Assembly: GCA_016209785.1 (NCBI GenBank)
Contig: JACQVM010000315.1
Coordinates: forward strand, 1 to 13,288
Direction of reading: 5' to 3'
Length of the DNA stretch: 13,288 nt
Source: Candidatus Melainabacteria bacterium
GTDB lineage: Bacteria > Cyanobacteriota > Vampirovibrionia > Obscuribacterales > Obscuribacteraceae
Both the position numbers and the translations under genes were made by a program. This document shows positions 1 to 7,200 of the stretch, piece after piece; position 1 is the first letter of the stretch; the number at the start of each line of letters is the position of its first letter. The notes under the pieces were generated by a model, which saw only the letters and a program-made list of their open reading frames with translations, was not told the origin of the DNA and did not search any database.

Positions 1-656
1 GTTGTTGATTCTGTTGTTGTTTGTGTGCTAGTAAGCAACTGCCTGTATACGAACACCATGGCAAGCCAGGTAATTAGACCAGCAGGTAGAAGTCCAACAA
101 CTAAACAAAGTAACCCAAGCAGGTCAATTAGGGTCACTAATATGTTAAAGCCTAAGATGTTCCATTTTGCCCCGCGAGTAATCTCTGAGCTTTTGCGCAG
201 TGCATCCATTGGTGTTAGCCCTTTGTCAACTACTAAGTACTCTGCAAATTGAAACTGGATGGCCCAAACAATTCCAGGAACAATAAGTAGCAAACAACCT
301 GCCAACATTATCCCGCGATACAAAACAACTGTAGCAATATAGTGCAGAAACAAAGATGAGACTGAAAAAAACTCGCCTATCTTGGGCTTCTGTTGGTCAC
401 AATAAATCAGGGCAATTCTGGTTAGTCCCATAGCTGCAATGACACTAACAATGCAATTGACGGAAGGGTTTATTATCTTGCCCTGCCAACCCTCGTTTAT
501 TCCCAGTGCTGATAAACAAAATGATGTAAGCAGTGTTGGTACCAGCATTATAAGTAGTGCTAATAATAGAAAACCTATAAGGGGGAAGAAATTGCCTCTC
601 ATAGTGTCCCAACCAAAGCGCAGTGCATCGTCTATAGAAAACTTTTGGCTAGACAT
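1..656 (-). CDS. Multi-pass membrane protein, YciC/DUF975-like, C-terminus cut by window edge
   Basis: This frame is open from an ATG at 656 to the left edge with no stop, giving at least 218 residues. A GGAG lies 8-10 bases before the ATG. The protein starts MSSQKFSIDDALRFGWDTM and then has about six hydrophobic segments, roughly at residues 24-46, 63-84, 103-120, 121-140, 168-188 and 190-206. The segment around LLLIVPGIVWAIQFQFAEYL, followed by VVDKGLTPMDALRKSSEITRG, matches the pattern of the glycerophosphodiesterase-membrane-domain/DUF975/YciC group: a PGI-type turn, an 'active/valid' loop, then an amphipathic 'A-L-x-x-S-x-x-L-T-x-G' helix. The visible end is Thr-rich (TSTQTTTESTT). The function of this group is not established, and a role in membrane organisation is only a guess. 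The gene lies 55 bp after the M1 aminopeptidase on the same strand, so co-transcription is plausible. Confidence 0.8.
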   Translation of the reverse strand, partial: MSSQKFSIDDALRFGWDTMRGNFFPLIGFLLLALLIMLVPTLLTSFCLSALGINEGWQGKIINPSVNCIVSVIAAMGLTRIALIYCDQQKPKIGEFFSVSSLFLHYIATVVLYRGIMLAGCLLLIVPGIVWAIQFQFAEYLVVDKGLTPMDALRKSSEITRGAKWNILGFNILVTLIDLLGLLCLVVGLLPAGLITWLAMVFVYRQLLTSTQTTTEST

Positions 657-711
657 ATCTTTTCTCCAGGTCTAGAGCATCAAGACTAAAGTGTGTACTT
701 TGTAGTTAGGC

Positions 712-3300
712 TTACCTGAAGCAGTGCTTGAAATTACTCTCCTCTCTTGTTTTAAAGGCCACAGCAACATGAAGCTTCTCTAGGTGTTGCTCAATGGTCT
801 TGCCGCCTTGCTTGACTTTGTGGGTAGCAAAAAACTCCACTACCTGTCTTTCAAGGTCAGCTTTGACTAAGCTGGTCACCCCTTCACACATGCGCGGTAT
901 AGTGTTTTCTGGGAATAAGGAAATCATGGTATCCCAGTTTTTCTGGAAAAAGTTCCAAGCAAGCTCTCGGCCAAAGACGTTATTGAGTACAGATTGCACC
1001 AAATAAGGTGCATTTTGAGTACGCACCTGTCCGTTGATGGTAGAGTCCAATGTCCTTTTCAACAGATTCTCTTGCCGGAAGGCAGCCAGCGAAAACAGAT
1101 AACGTTGTTCGTCTTGAGGAGTTTGTGCTGTTTTAAATTCGTCGAAGAACCCGGCATAGGTGACTTCATCTCCTGTGTGAGCTAGAATGCTGACCAGCGC
1201 TGGCACAACATTGGGATCAACGGTCTGCTTGTCAAACTTGTATTTCTTGTAGAACTCTAAAGCTTGCCTTTGCATATCAGCATCATTGCCCAGCGTTCCC
1301 AATGCTCCAATGAGCATGCCACGCAGTTGTTTGCTGAGCTCATCTTCACCAACTCCTGGAGCCCAGCCCAAGCGGTTAACTTGGCTTTGAAGCAGCTTTG
1401 CGACAAATTGCTCAAAGAAGGGACGTTGAGCGGGCTCTATAATTTTGTTGAGATAATTGAGTGAACCAATAACAATTGCCCAAACATTCTTGTCTGTTTC
1501 ATTGGCAAACTGCTGGACAAGCTTGGTGTACTCTGACAGGGGCAGTAAACCAGCCATGGCTGCTGCCCATGTATCACTTAACAAGTTAAACCTTTCAATA
1601 GCTGTTAGATTTTCCCACAACCTGGCTGTAAGCTGCCCTAAGAGTTCTGTGCTATAACGCACACGATAAAAGCCATGGCCGCCATCATTTACTACAATCC
1701 AATCTAGCTTGGAGTCAAAGTCGACAGTGGTCTCACGCTTGGTTAAGAGCAATTTCTTGGTGACAATGCCCTTGGTTGTCTTGGCACGAAGCATGATGGG
1801 TATGTGAAAGATTTGCTCAGACGATTTACCTTCACTAAGATAGAAAAATCTTTGTTGAGATAAGGTTATGGCTTGCCCAGATGGGCTTAATTCAACTGAG
1901 ACAAGAGGGTAGCCTCCTTGAAAAATCCAGGAATCCATTAGTTGTCTAACAGGCTGTTTGGAAGATGCTTCAATGGCATCCCAGAGATCTGTGGTTTCAG
2001 CATTGGCATACTGGTGCTTTTTTAAGTACAGACTTATGCCTTGGCGCAGCTGGTCAGATCCTAAGTACTGCTCTAGCATACGTAGCACCGAGGCACCTTT
2101 CTCATAAGTAAGAATGTCAAACATGCCTGCTGCTTCATCCGGGTGATGTACAGGAAATTCAATGGATCTGGTGCTTTGAAGACCGTCCACAGCAAAGGCT
2201 GCTGCTCGAGAAACTCCAAATGTTTCCCAACGTCTCCACTCAGGCTTCCAAGCGTCAACTGCAAGCATCTCCATGAAGGTGGCAAATGCTTCGTTGAGCC
2301 ATATGCCATTCCACCACTTCATGGTTACAAGATCACCAAACCACATATGGGCTATCTCATGAGCTACAACATCGGCAATTCGTTCTAGCTCAGCGTGCGA
2401 TGCTTTACTTTCGTCAACAAGCAAAGCATTTTCGCGAAATGTGATGGCGCCAAGATTTTCCATGGCTCCAGAGGCAAAGTCGGGTAGCGCAATCAAATCC
2501 ATTTTGTCGCCGGGATAGGGAATCTCATAGTAGTTGGAGAAAAATGACAGTGAAGCGCTGGCTGAGTCCAGTGCAAACTTTGCAAGATGTTTTTTGCCTG
2601 GCACACACCAAACCCTTATTGGCGTGCCACTGACGATAATTGGGTCTGTGGCTTCAAACTGACCTACAATAAATGCCACCAAATAGGTAGACATCTTCAT
2701 GGTTTCAGCAAAGTTAACTTGCTTTTTGTTTGTGCCTGGCAAGGTTTCTTCTGACACTACAGACGCATTCGAGATAGCGGTAAGTTTAGGGTCAATCACT
2801 AAGCTTATTTTGAAGACTGCCTTGCAATCAGGCTCGTCCCAACAAGGAAAAGCTCTACGAGCGTCAGTTGCCTCAAACTGTGTGGTGGCAATTACCTGCT
2901 GTGTACCACTTGGATCCTGGTATGTGCTGCGATAGAAGCCGTGTAGTCTGTCGTTTAGGATTCCACTAAACTTAATGTGCAGTGCCCAGAGACCAGGCTC
3001 TATTGGTTTGCCTAATACAAAGGAAGCACGCTCGTTTGCTGTGTCACATGAAACAGTAGCTAGGATATTGGCACCTTTGTTGTTGGTTATGTGCGCACTG
3101 TGAATAGCTAGTTCAGCAGCATTGAGGATAATCTCGCTTGCTGACTCATGCACGGTTATATCAATAGTTTCCTCGCCAGAAAAAGTAAAATTTTGCAGAT
3201 CTGGTGTCAGCTTGATTTCATACCGGTCTGGTGTAGCCGTTGTTGGCAGCCGGTAGTTGAGTGTTTCTTTTTGAGACAGTGTCATAGTTTCATGTGACAT
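712..3300 (-). CDS. M1-family zinc aminopeptidase (ERAP1/puromycin-sensitive-like architecture)
   Basis: This is an 862-aa gluzincin aminopeptidase that removes N-terminal residues from peptides. The N-terminal beta domain (about 15-215) is followed by the substrate-amine-binding GAMEN motif at 278-282. The zinc site HEIAH is at 314-318, with the third ligand E337 exactly 18 residues on (WLNEAFA). The transition-state tyrosine is Y399 in ILTYEKG. The C-terminal half (about 530-850) is an all-helical ERAP1_C-like region, and total length fits that group. There is no signal peptide, so it is probably cytosolic and involved in peptide turnover. The start at 3300 has GGAG about 8 bases upstream; M6 is a possible alternative start. 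All catalytic residues are present. The family is certain, but an exact equivalence with E. coli PepN is not, so no symbol is given. It is divergent from the transketolase gene and is followed by a membrane-protein gene on the same strand. Confidence 0.95.
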   Translation of the reverse strand: MSHETMTLSQKETLNYRLPTTATPDRYEIKLTPDLQNFTFSGEETIDITVHESASEIILNAAELAIHSAHITNNKGANILATVSCDTANERASFVLGKPIEPGLWALHIKFSGILNDRLHGFYRSTYQDPSGTQQVIATTQFEATDARRAFPCWDEPDCKAVFKISLVIDPKLTAISNASVVSEETLPGTNKKQVNFAETMKMSTYLVAFIVGQFEATDPIIVSGTPIRVWCVPGKKHLAKFALDSASASLSFFSNYYEIPYPGDKMDLIALPDFASGAMENLGAITFRENALLVDESKASHAELERIADVVAHEIAHMWFGDLVTMKWWNGIWLNEAFATFMEMLAVDAWKPEWRRWETFGVSRAAAFAVDGLQSTRSIEFPVHHPDEAAGMFDILTYEKGASVLRMLEQYLGSDQLRQGISLYLKKHQYANAETTDLWDAIEASSKQPVRQLMDSWIFQGGYPLVSVELSPSGQAITLSQQRFFYLSEGKSSEQIFHIPIMLRAKTTKGIVTKKLLLTKRETTVDFDSKLDWIVVNDGGHGFYRVRYSTELLGQLTARLWENLTAIERFNLLSDTWAAAMAGLLPLSEYTKLVQQFANETDKNVWAIVIGSLNYLNKIIEPAQRPFFEQFVAKLLQSQVNRLGWAPGVGEDELSKQLRGMLIGALGTLGNDADMQRQALEFYKKYKFDKQTVDPNVVPALVSILAHTGDEVTYAGFFDEFKTAQTPQDEQRYLFSLAAFRQENLLKRTLDSTINGQVRTQNAPYLVQSVLNNVFGRELAWNFFQKNWDTMISLFPENTIPRMCEGVTSLVKADLERQVVEFFATHKVKQGGKTIEQHLEKLHVAVAFKTREESNFKHCFR

Positions 3301-3441
3301 TGCAGTTGCTCCGCTTGTGATCTGTTAAACACACGTAATGTCACAGGGTACCATAATAGAAGCCAAGGTTGGTTAATGGTGTGGCTAACCGTGTTCTCTA
3401 AACTTAGGTAGTAAAATTAAGCAACAAAAAGGATAAACAAT
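3301..3441. promoter_or_regulatory. Divergent intergenic region between aminopeptidase and transketolase genes
   Basis: These 141 bp must hold both promoters of the divergent pair. I could not find a convincing -35/-10 pair for either gene. TAAAAT at 3412-3417 is a possible -10 for the transketolase gene but has no good -35 at 16-18 bp. Two overlapping short inverted repeats are visible: GGTTA (3371-3375) with TAACC (3386-3390), and AGCCA (3361-3365) with TGGCT (3382-3386). They could form an operator but are short enough to be chance. The transketolase SD AAGGA is at 3429-3433. Confidence 0.35.
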
Positions 3442-5289
3442 ATGGCAGAAGTTAAGGTGGCAGAAGCCCAAATAGTACGCCAGTTAGCACAACAGTTGCG
3501 AGTTGACAGTATTCGTAGCACTACTGCTGCCGGTTCTGGGCATCCTACATCGTCATTATCGGCTGCTGATTTAATGGCTGTTTTAGTTGCCAAATACCTA
3601 CGATACGACTTTGACAATCCACATCACCCAAACAATGACCACCTAGTTTTTTCCAAAGGGCACGCCTCACCTTTGCTGTATTCCATATATAAGGCGGTTG
3701 GTGCCATTGATGACCATGAGTTGATGGGGCTTCGTAAGTTTGACAGTCGTCTTGAAGGACATCCGGTGCCTGTGGTGCTGCCATGGGTAGATGTTGCAAC
3801 AGGATCTTTAGGGCAAGGCTTGCCTATTGGTGTTGGCATGGCCTTGTGTGGCAAGTACCTAGACAAGCTCCCCTATCGTGTATGGGTTTTGCTTGGTGAT
3901 AGTGAAATGACAGAAGGATCAGTATGGGAGGCATTTCAAACAGCCTCACATTACAAGCTTGATAACTTAACAGCAGTGCTGGACATGAATCGGCTTGGAC
4001 AAAGGGGCGAGACAGCGCTAGGGTGGAATGCTAAAGCTTACTCAGAGCGTGCCAGAGCATTTGGCTGGCATGCTATTGAAATTGACGGTCACAATTATGA
4101 GCAAATTGACAAGGCTTATAGCGAGGCTATAGGCAACACAGGGGTGCCTACCATTGTTGTTGCTAAAACAGAGAAAGGTCATGGCGTGTCATTGGTAGCT
4201 AACAAAGATGGTTGGCATGGCAAGCCCTTGACTGCTGATGAAGCATCTTTGGCCATTAGGGAGTTAGGTGGTGAGCTAAATGTCTTTGTGAAACCAAGCA
4301 AGCCGACCAGTATAGAGCTGTCCATGCCACGAGCCTGTGGAAAGTTTGCATGCCCTACCTATGAATCAGCCATTTCTACACGCGAGGCATATGGCGATGG
4401 TCTTAAGGCTCTTGGTGCTTGCCGGGATGATGTCATTGTGCTGGATGCTGAGGTGTGCAATTCTACTTTCTCGGAGAAATTTGCCCGGGCTTACCCGGAG
4501 CGTTTTTTTGAGATGTACATTGCTGAGCAGCAGATGGTAGCTGCTGCTGTTGGTATAGCATCACGGGGCAAGGTGGTTTTTGCTTCAACCTTTGCTGCCT
4601 TTTTGTGTCGAGCCTATGATTTTATCCGCATGGCTGCTGTGTCGCGTGCCAATATTCGACTGTGTGGCTCACATGTGGGTGTGTCAATAGGCCAAGATGG
4701 TCCGTCCCAGATGGGGCTGGAGGATTTAGCTATGATGCGTGCTGTCTTTGGCAGCACTGTTGTCTACCCATCTGATGGGGTCTGTGCTGCTCGCTTGGTT
4801 GAGACCATGGCTAATTTGCCAGGAATTTCTTATATGCGTACAACCAGAGAGAAGACACCGGTAATCTATAGAACGGATGAAAGCTTTCCTCTCGGGGGAA
4901 GCAAGGTTCTTTATCGCTCAAGTAATGACAAGGCAACCTTGGTTGCTGCTGGCATTACCCTGCATGAGTGTTTAAAAGCCTACGAGCAGTTAAAGGCTGG
5001 TGGTATTTTTGTACGTGTGGTTGATGCCTATTCTGTCAAACCAATAGATGTATCAACACTTGCTTGTGCTGCCCGAGAAACTGGTACCATCATTGTGGTT
5101 GAAGATCATTGGCCTGAAGGTGGACTAGGAGATGCTGTTCTGGAGGCGTTTACGCGTGATTCTATGACGCTTCCTCGAGTCATAAAACTTGCTGTTAGAT
5201 CTATGCCAGGTTCAGGCACACCACAAGAATTGCTTGATGCAGCCGGCATAGGGGCTAAGAATATTGTTGAGACAGTAAGAAGTCTGTAA
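3442..5289 (+). CDS. tkt: Transketolase, animal-type single-chain form
   Basis: This thiamine-diphosphate enzyme moves two-carbon ketol units between sugar phosphates in the non-oxidative pentose phosphate pathway and probably acts in the cytosol. Both halves are in one 615-aa chain, close to the roughly 620 aa of animal transketolase and shorter than the roughly 660 aa of E. coli TktA. The pyrophosphate/metal-binding half has GSGHPTS (31-37, H34), SKGHASPLLY (71-80), GSLGQGLP (121-128) and GDSEMTEG (152-159), with the metal-binding Asn in DMNRLGQ (181-187). The pyrimidine-binding half has the catalytic Glu362 in MYIAEQ, then STFAAFLCRAYDFIRMAA and CGSHVGVSIGQDGPSQ. A C-terminal transketolase domain runs from about 480 to 615 (VVEDHWPEGGLG). 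The GDSE version and the AEQ.MV/STFAAF wording match the animal-type group better than the enterobacterial one. The SD AAGGA lies 8 bases before ATG 3442. It could also act as the catalytic partner in a related C2-transfer pathway. Confidence 0.95.
   Translation: MAEVKVAEAQIVRQLAQQLRVDSIRSTTAAGSGHPTSSLSAADLMAVLVAKYLRYDFDNPHHPNNDHLVFSKGHASPLLYSIYKAVGAIDDHELMGLRKFDSRLEGHPVPVVLPWVDVATGSLGQGLPIGVGMALCGKYLDKLPYRVWVLLGDSEMTEGSVWEAFQTASHYKLDNLTAVLDMNRLGQRGETALGWNAKAYSERARAFGWHAIEIDGHNYEQIDKAYSEAIGNTGVPTIVVAKTEKGHGVSLVANKDGWHGKPLTADEASLAIRELGGELNVFVKPSKPTSIELSMPRACGKFACPTYESAISTREAYGDGLKALGACRDDVIVLDAEVCNSTFSEKFARAYPERFFEMYIAEQQMVAAAVGIASRGKVVFASTFAAFLCRAYDFIRMAAVSRANIRLCGSHVGVSIGQDGPSQMGLEDLAMMRAVFGSTVVYPSDGVCAARLVETMANLPGISYMRTTREKTPVIYRTDESFPLGGSKVLYRSSNDKATLVAAGITLHECLKAYEQLKAGGIFVRVVDAYSVKPIDVSTLACAARETGTIIVVEDHWPEGGLGDAVLEAFTRDSMTLPRVIKLAVRSMPGSGTPQELLDAAGIGAKNIVETVRSL
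5044..5072 (+). repeat. Transketolase-internal copy of a 29-bp repeat
   Basis: These 29 bases, codons 535 to 544 of the transketolase gene (I-D-V-S-T-L-A-C-A-A), recur at 7260-7288 in the same orientation with 27 of 29 identical. The match includes an uninterrupted 18-base core, ATCAACACTTGCTTGTGC (5052-5069 and 7268-7285). The two mismatches are at 5051 and 5070, both T here and A in the other copy. Confidence 0.8.
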
Positions 5290-5354
5290 ATAGGCGTTGG
5301 TACATTGGCAAGACTACCACAGACGCGCAGGTGCTCCTTTGCAGGGCTAAGTTG

Positions 5355-5381
5355 TCAAACCAACCGACATATTCGGTTTGA
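5355..5381. repeat. Nested inverted repeats after the transketolase gene
   Basis: TCAAACC (5355-5361) pairs with GGTTTGA (5375-5381), a perfect 7-bp stem. An alternative, mutually exclusive pairing is AACCGA (5362-5367) with TCGGTT (5373-5378) around a 5-base loop. No T-run follows on the plus strand, so this is not a standard intrinsic terminator. It overlaps the proposed -35 element at 5378-5383, so it could be an operator for the downstream gene. Confidence 0.4.
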
Positions 5382-5406
5382 AATGGGATATCAGTGGCAA
5401 TATATA
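5378..5406 (+). promoter_or_regulatory. Candidate sigma70-type promoter for the three-TM protein gene
   Basis: TTGAAA (5378-5383, 5 of 6 to consensus) is separated by exactly 17 bases from TATATA (5401-5406, 4 of 6). Transcription would start near 5413, about 70 bases before the GTG at 5484. The leader would contain the small perfect hairpin GGACT-gacc-AGTCC (5420-5433). This is the best promoter-like pair I found in the window, but it is called by eye only. Confidence 0.45.
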
Positions 5407-5470
5407 AACAGTGGCTATAGGACTGACCAGTCCAACCACATTCTTATGATGTCGACATTTCTTGATTTTT

Positions 5471-5477
5471 AAGGAGG
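5471..5477 (+). promoter_or_regulatory. Near-perfect Shine-Dalgarno that fixes the GTG start at 5484
   Basis: AAGGAGG followed by six bases places the ribosome on GTG 5484 rather than on the later in-frame ATG at 5508 or the TTG-like overlap at 5482. The match is the anti-SD complement, so strong initiation is expected despite the GTG codon. Confidence 0.8.
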
Positions 5478-5483
5478 TGTCTT

Positions 5484-6110
5484 GTGTCTAGCCTCAATTC
5501 CAGCAATATGCATGACAAAGATAGTATTCTCCCTGAACTTAAGTCCAGATACCGACGTTTACAATTGACCATGATGGCTTGTTTGGTAATGTTTGTAGGG
5601 ATTGCTACCTTGTCGCCAATAAGCAGCAGCAATCTGCGCGAATTACTGATTGTATCTAACGTTTTGCTTGTATTGGTGCTCAGCATCTCTCAGGCATTCT
5701 GCTGTCAGTACCGGCGATTAAGCTGGGTTGTTGAGAATGTGGCCCCAGTTGAGTCTACGGTTGTCTTCAAGGGAGGACTATCAGGTTACACGGTAGTATT
5801 TGGTTCTAGCATTATGCTTGGCAAGGGAAAGGCACATACTACGATGAAGCTTACAGTACCTGACAAGAGACAGAAATCACTGTTTACTGGACTGCCTCAA
5901 CCAGTCAAGGTTTACTTTGACCCTGACCGGGGCATACCGGTAGCTGTGAACACAACTGAAGGCTTGCTATTTAGTGAAAGATTGTCAATGCCATTGGAGA
6001 CTTCAATTTACTTGCCATGGAATGGTGGCAGGTGCCTTAATTGGTCAATGCTGTTGAGCTTGTTGTGCCTTGTATTGAGTGGCATTATGTTATGGCTTTC
6101 TGGAGCCTGA
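5484..6110 (+). CDS. Unrecognised three-TM membrane protein with cytoplasmic beta-rich loop
   Basis: I do not recognise this 208-aa protein. A basic N-terminus (KSRYRRLQ, 20-27) is followed by two close hydrophobic helices at about 28-46 and 54-74, then QYRRLSW. By the positive-inside rule both ends of this hairpin lie in the cytoplasm. A soluble stretch of about 110 residues follows (75-184), which looks beta-rich: STVVFKGGLSGYTVVFG, LTVPDKRQ and VKVYFDPDRGIPVAV. A last helix spans about 186-206 and the chain ends at LSGA. The 'yFDPDrg.pvav' piece recalls the DUF3592-like idea of a loop describing a converted value, but the resemblance is too weak to name a family. It has its own promoter-like site and a strong SD, and converges on the XRE gene across 33 bp that hold no terminator I can see. 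Confidence 0.8.
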   Translation: MSSLNSSNMHDKDSILPELKSRYRRLQLTMMACLVMFVGIATLSPISSSNLRELLIVSNVLLVLVLSISQAFCCQYRRLSWVVENVAPVESTVVFKGGLSGYTVVFGSSIMLGKGKAHTTMKLTVPDKRQKSLFTGLPQPVKVYFDPDRGIPVAVNTTEGLLFSERLSMPLETSIYLPWNGGRCLNWSMLLSLLCLVLSGIMLWLSGA

Positions 6111-6143
6111 GTGTTGATCAGGTTGAGGAATTGATTTGTAGCT

Positions 6144-6596
6144 TTAAGCAATTGCCAGTGAGTCGCTTCCAAAGGTTTTTACTTCAACGTGGCTGACAAG
6201 CTCTTCCCCGAGAGCATTCAGCACGCGCTGTGCGCGCTCGATAGTGATCCCGTGATATTCATTTCTTTCATCTCGCGAGACCTGCGACTCATCTACATTG
6301 AGGCGTCTGGCTAGCTCGGCTTGCGTAAGTCCATTTGCTATTCTGAGTGCAATCAAAAGATTGCCTATTCCAGTAAGATTCTTGAGTGTTCCGAAATCAC
6401 GCCGTCTTACTCGCTCGTACCACTCAAGTTCTTCTTTTAGTTGTTCATGGAATGAGTAGGCAGGCTCCATTGCACGCTCAATCTGCTCTGCGGTCAACCC
6501 AGCTTGCTCTAGTACCGCGTGTTGGTGAGCAATATGCTCCAGATCTTTCTTGAGCCGGTTTAGACACTCCTGATATTCAGCCTCGGTTCTAATCAT
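6144..6596 (-). CDS. XRE-type helix-turn-helix protein, probable antitoxin/autoregulator
   Basis: This 150-aa protein has an N-terminal helical part (1-70, rich in Glu/Lys/Arg, with LTAEQIERAMEPAYSFHEQL) and then a classical Cro/C1-type HTH at about 78-130. Helix 2-turn-helix 3 is TQAELARRLNVDESQVSRDE, followed by ITIERAQRVLNALG, the usual last helix of the fold. The N-terminal extension probably binds the partner protein. The ATG at 6596 overlaps the stop of the upstream nucleotidyltransferase-like gene (ATGA, 6593-6596), so translation is coupled. It also has its own SD, GGAG at 6604-6607, whereas the partner has none. That would favour making more of this protein than of its partner, as expected for an antitoxin. 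It could instead be only a repressor of an effector gene. The family call is firm; the role is inferred from the gene layout. Confidence 0.85.
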   Translation of the reverse strand: MIRTEAEYQECLNRLKKDLEHIAHQHAVLEQAGLTAEQIERAMEPAYSFHEQLKEELEWYERVRRRDFGTLKNLTGIGNLLIALRIANGLTQAELARRLNVDESQVSRDERNEYHGITIERAQRVLNALGEELVSHVEVKTFGSDSLAIA

Positions 6597-7165
6597 TGGT
6601 GCTCTCCACTTTTTGCCAACAAGATGATTCCCTTTTGTTTGTGCTCTCGGCGAGAAAGCCGAAAGGCTGATGGAAACTGCAACTCTTGACCAAACTGGTC
6701 TCTAATGCCGCTGCTCTGTCCATGGTGTGGGTAAAGCTCAACCCTGTATCGGTGCCACATGGGCAACTGCTTCTTTGGGGAGTCCGGATGTACCATCCGG
6801 CTTTTGGGGTCCCAGGTCCAGACCTTGTACGTATCGAGGCTGTTCAGCTCTTGCTGTAAGTTGCCCGAGGCAAGATGAGACAACTTGCACTCAAAGTAGC
6901 CGTCAATGTCGTTTGGATGCGTCTTGTCCTCCACGAAGGAGCCGTCGATATAGATTCTTTCGATTCCAACAGCCCAAAGCTGGGTGACCAGTATCTCCAG
7001 GTTTAGTGTTAGCCACATACGCCAGTCCTGGTCCCAGTTCTCCAGACTGCCCGTAACGGGTCTTACGAGAATTGATTCCCTGAGCTGCTCAAGGGTCAGC
7101 ACATAGTCGCCGGGAGGCAATAAACCGTCCTGATCAAAAAGGGGCAGGCTTGTTTGATGACTCAT
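6593..7165 (-). CDS. DUF6932-type nucleotidyltransferase-fold protein, probable toxin/effector of the XRE pair
   Basis: This 190-aa protein begins with a 'LPLFDQDGLLPPGDY' segment typical of the DUF6932 group. It then carries a nucleotidyltransferase-like core: IYIDGSF (71-77) supplies the GS motif, and PNDIDGYFE (84-92) gives the D-x-D pair, D86 and D88. RVELYP (141-146) offers a third acidic residue, E143. The C-terminus REHKQKGIILL (173-183) is also family-like. The metal-binding triad therefore looks intact, suggesting transfer of a nucleotide to an unknown target (inferred from MNT/AbiEii/MenT-type toxins sharing the fold). The gene comes first in the pair and overlaps the XRE gene by 4 bases. 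There is no SD near ATG 7165; the only GGAGG is about 25 bases upstream. The mRNA may be leaderless or poorly translated. Sampled lines are 50-58% GC, richer than the TPR gene next door, which may point to acquisition by transfer. Confidence 0.8.
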   Translation of the reverse strand: MSHQTSLPLFDQDGLLPPGDYVLTLEQLRESILVRPVTGSLENWDQDWRMWLTLNLEILVTQLWAVGIERIYIDGSFVEDKTHPNDIDGYFECKLSHLASGNLQQELNSLDTYKVWTWDPKSRMVHPDSPKKQLPMWHRYRVELYPHHGQSSGIRDQFGQELQFPSAFRLSRREHKQKGIILLAKSGEHQ

Positions 7166-7168
7166 ATA

Positions 7169-7200
7169 TCAATATTGACAAAAACGTCAACCTCCGTCAA
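7169..7200. promoter_or_regulatory. TTGAC half-site array: probable operator/promoter of the DUF6932-XRE pair
   Basis: Just upstream of the ATG at 7165 lie three copies of the pentamer TTGAC. Two read on the minus strand (7186-7190 and 7196-7200, start to start exactly 10 bp, one helix turn). One reads on the plus strand (7175-7179), forming the perfect inverted repeat TTGAC-aaaaac-GTCAA. A perfect palindrome, TCAATATTGA, covers 7169-7178, right next to the start codon. Such spacing fits binding by an HTH dimer. On the minus strand TTGACG (7195-7200) could also serve as a -35, with CAATAT 17 bases on as a poor -10, which would start the transcript almost at the ATG. Confidence 0.5.

Noticed and set aside
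439..675. 78-codon plus-strand frame (also the one at 25-252)
   Set aside because: Both are antisense to the edge-cut membrane protein, whose minus frame has TM helices and a ribosome binding site.
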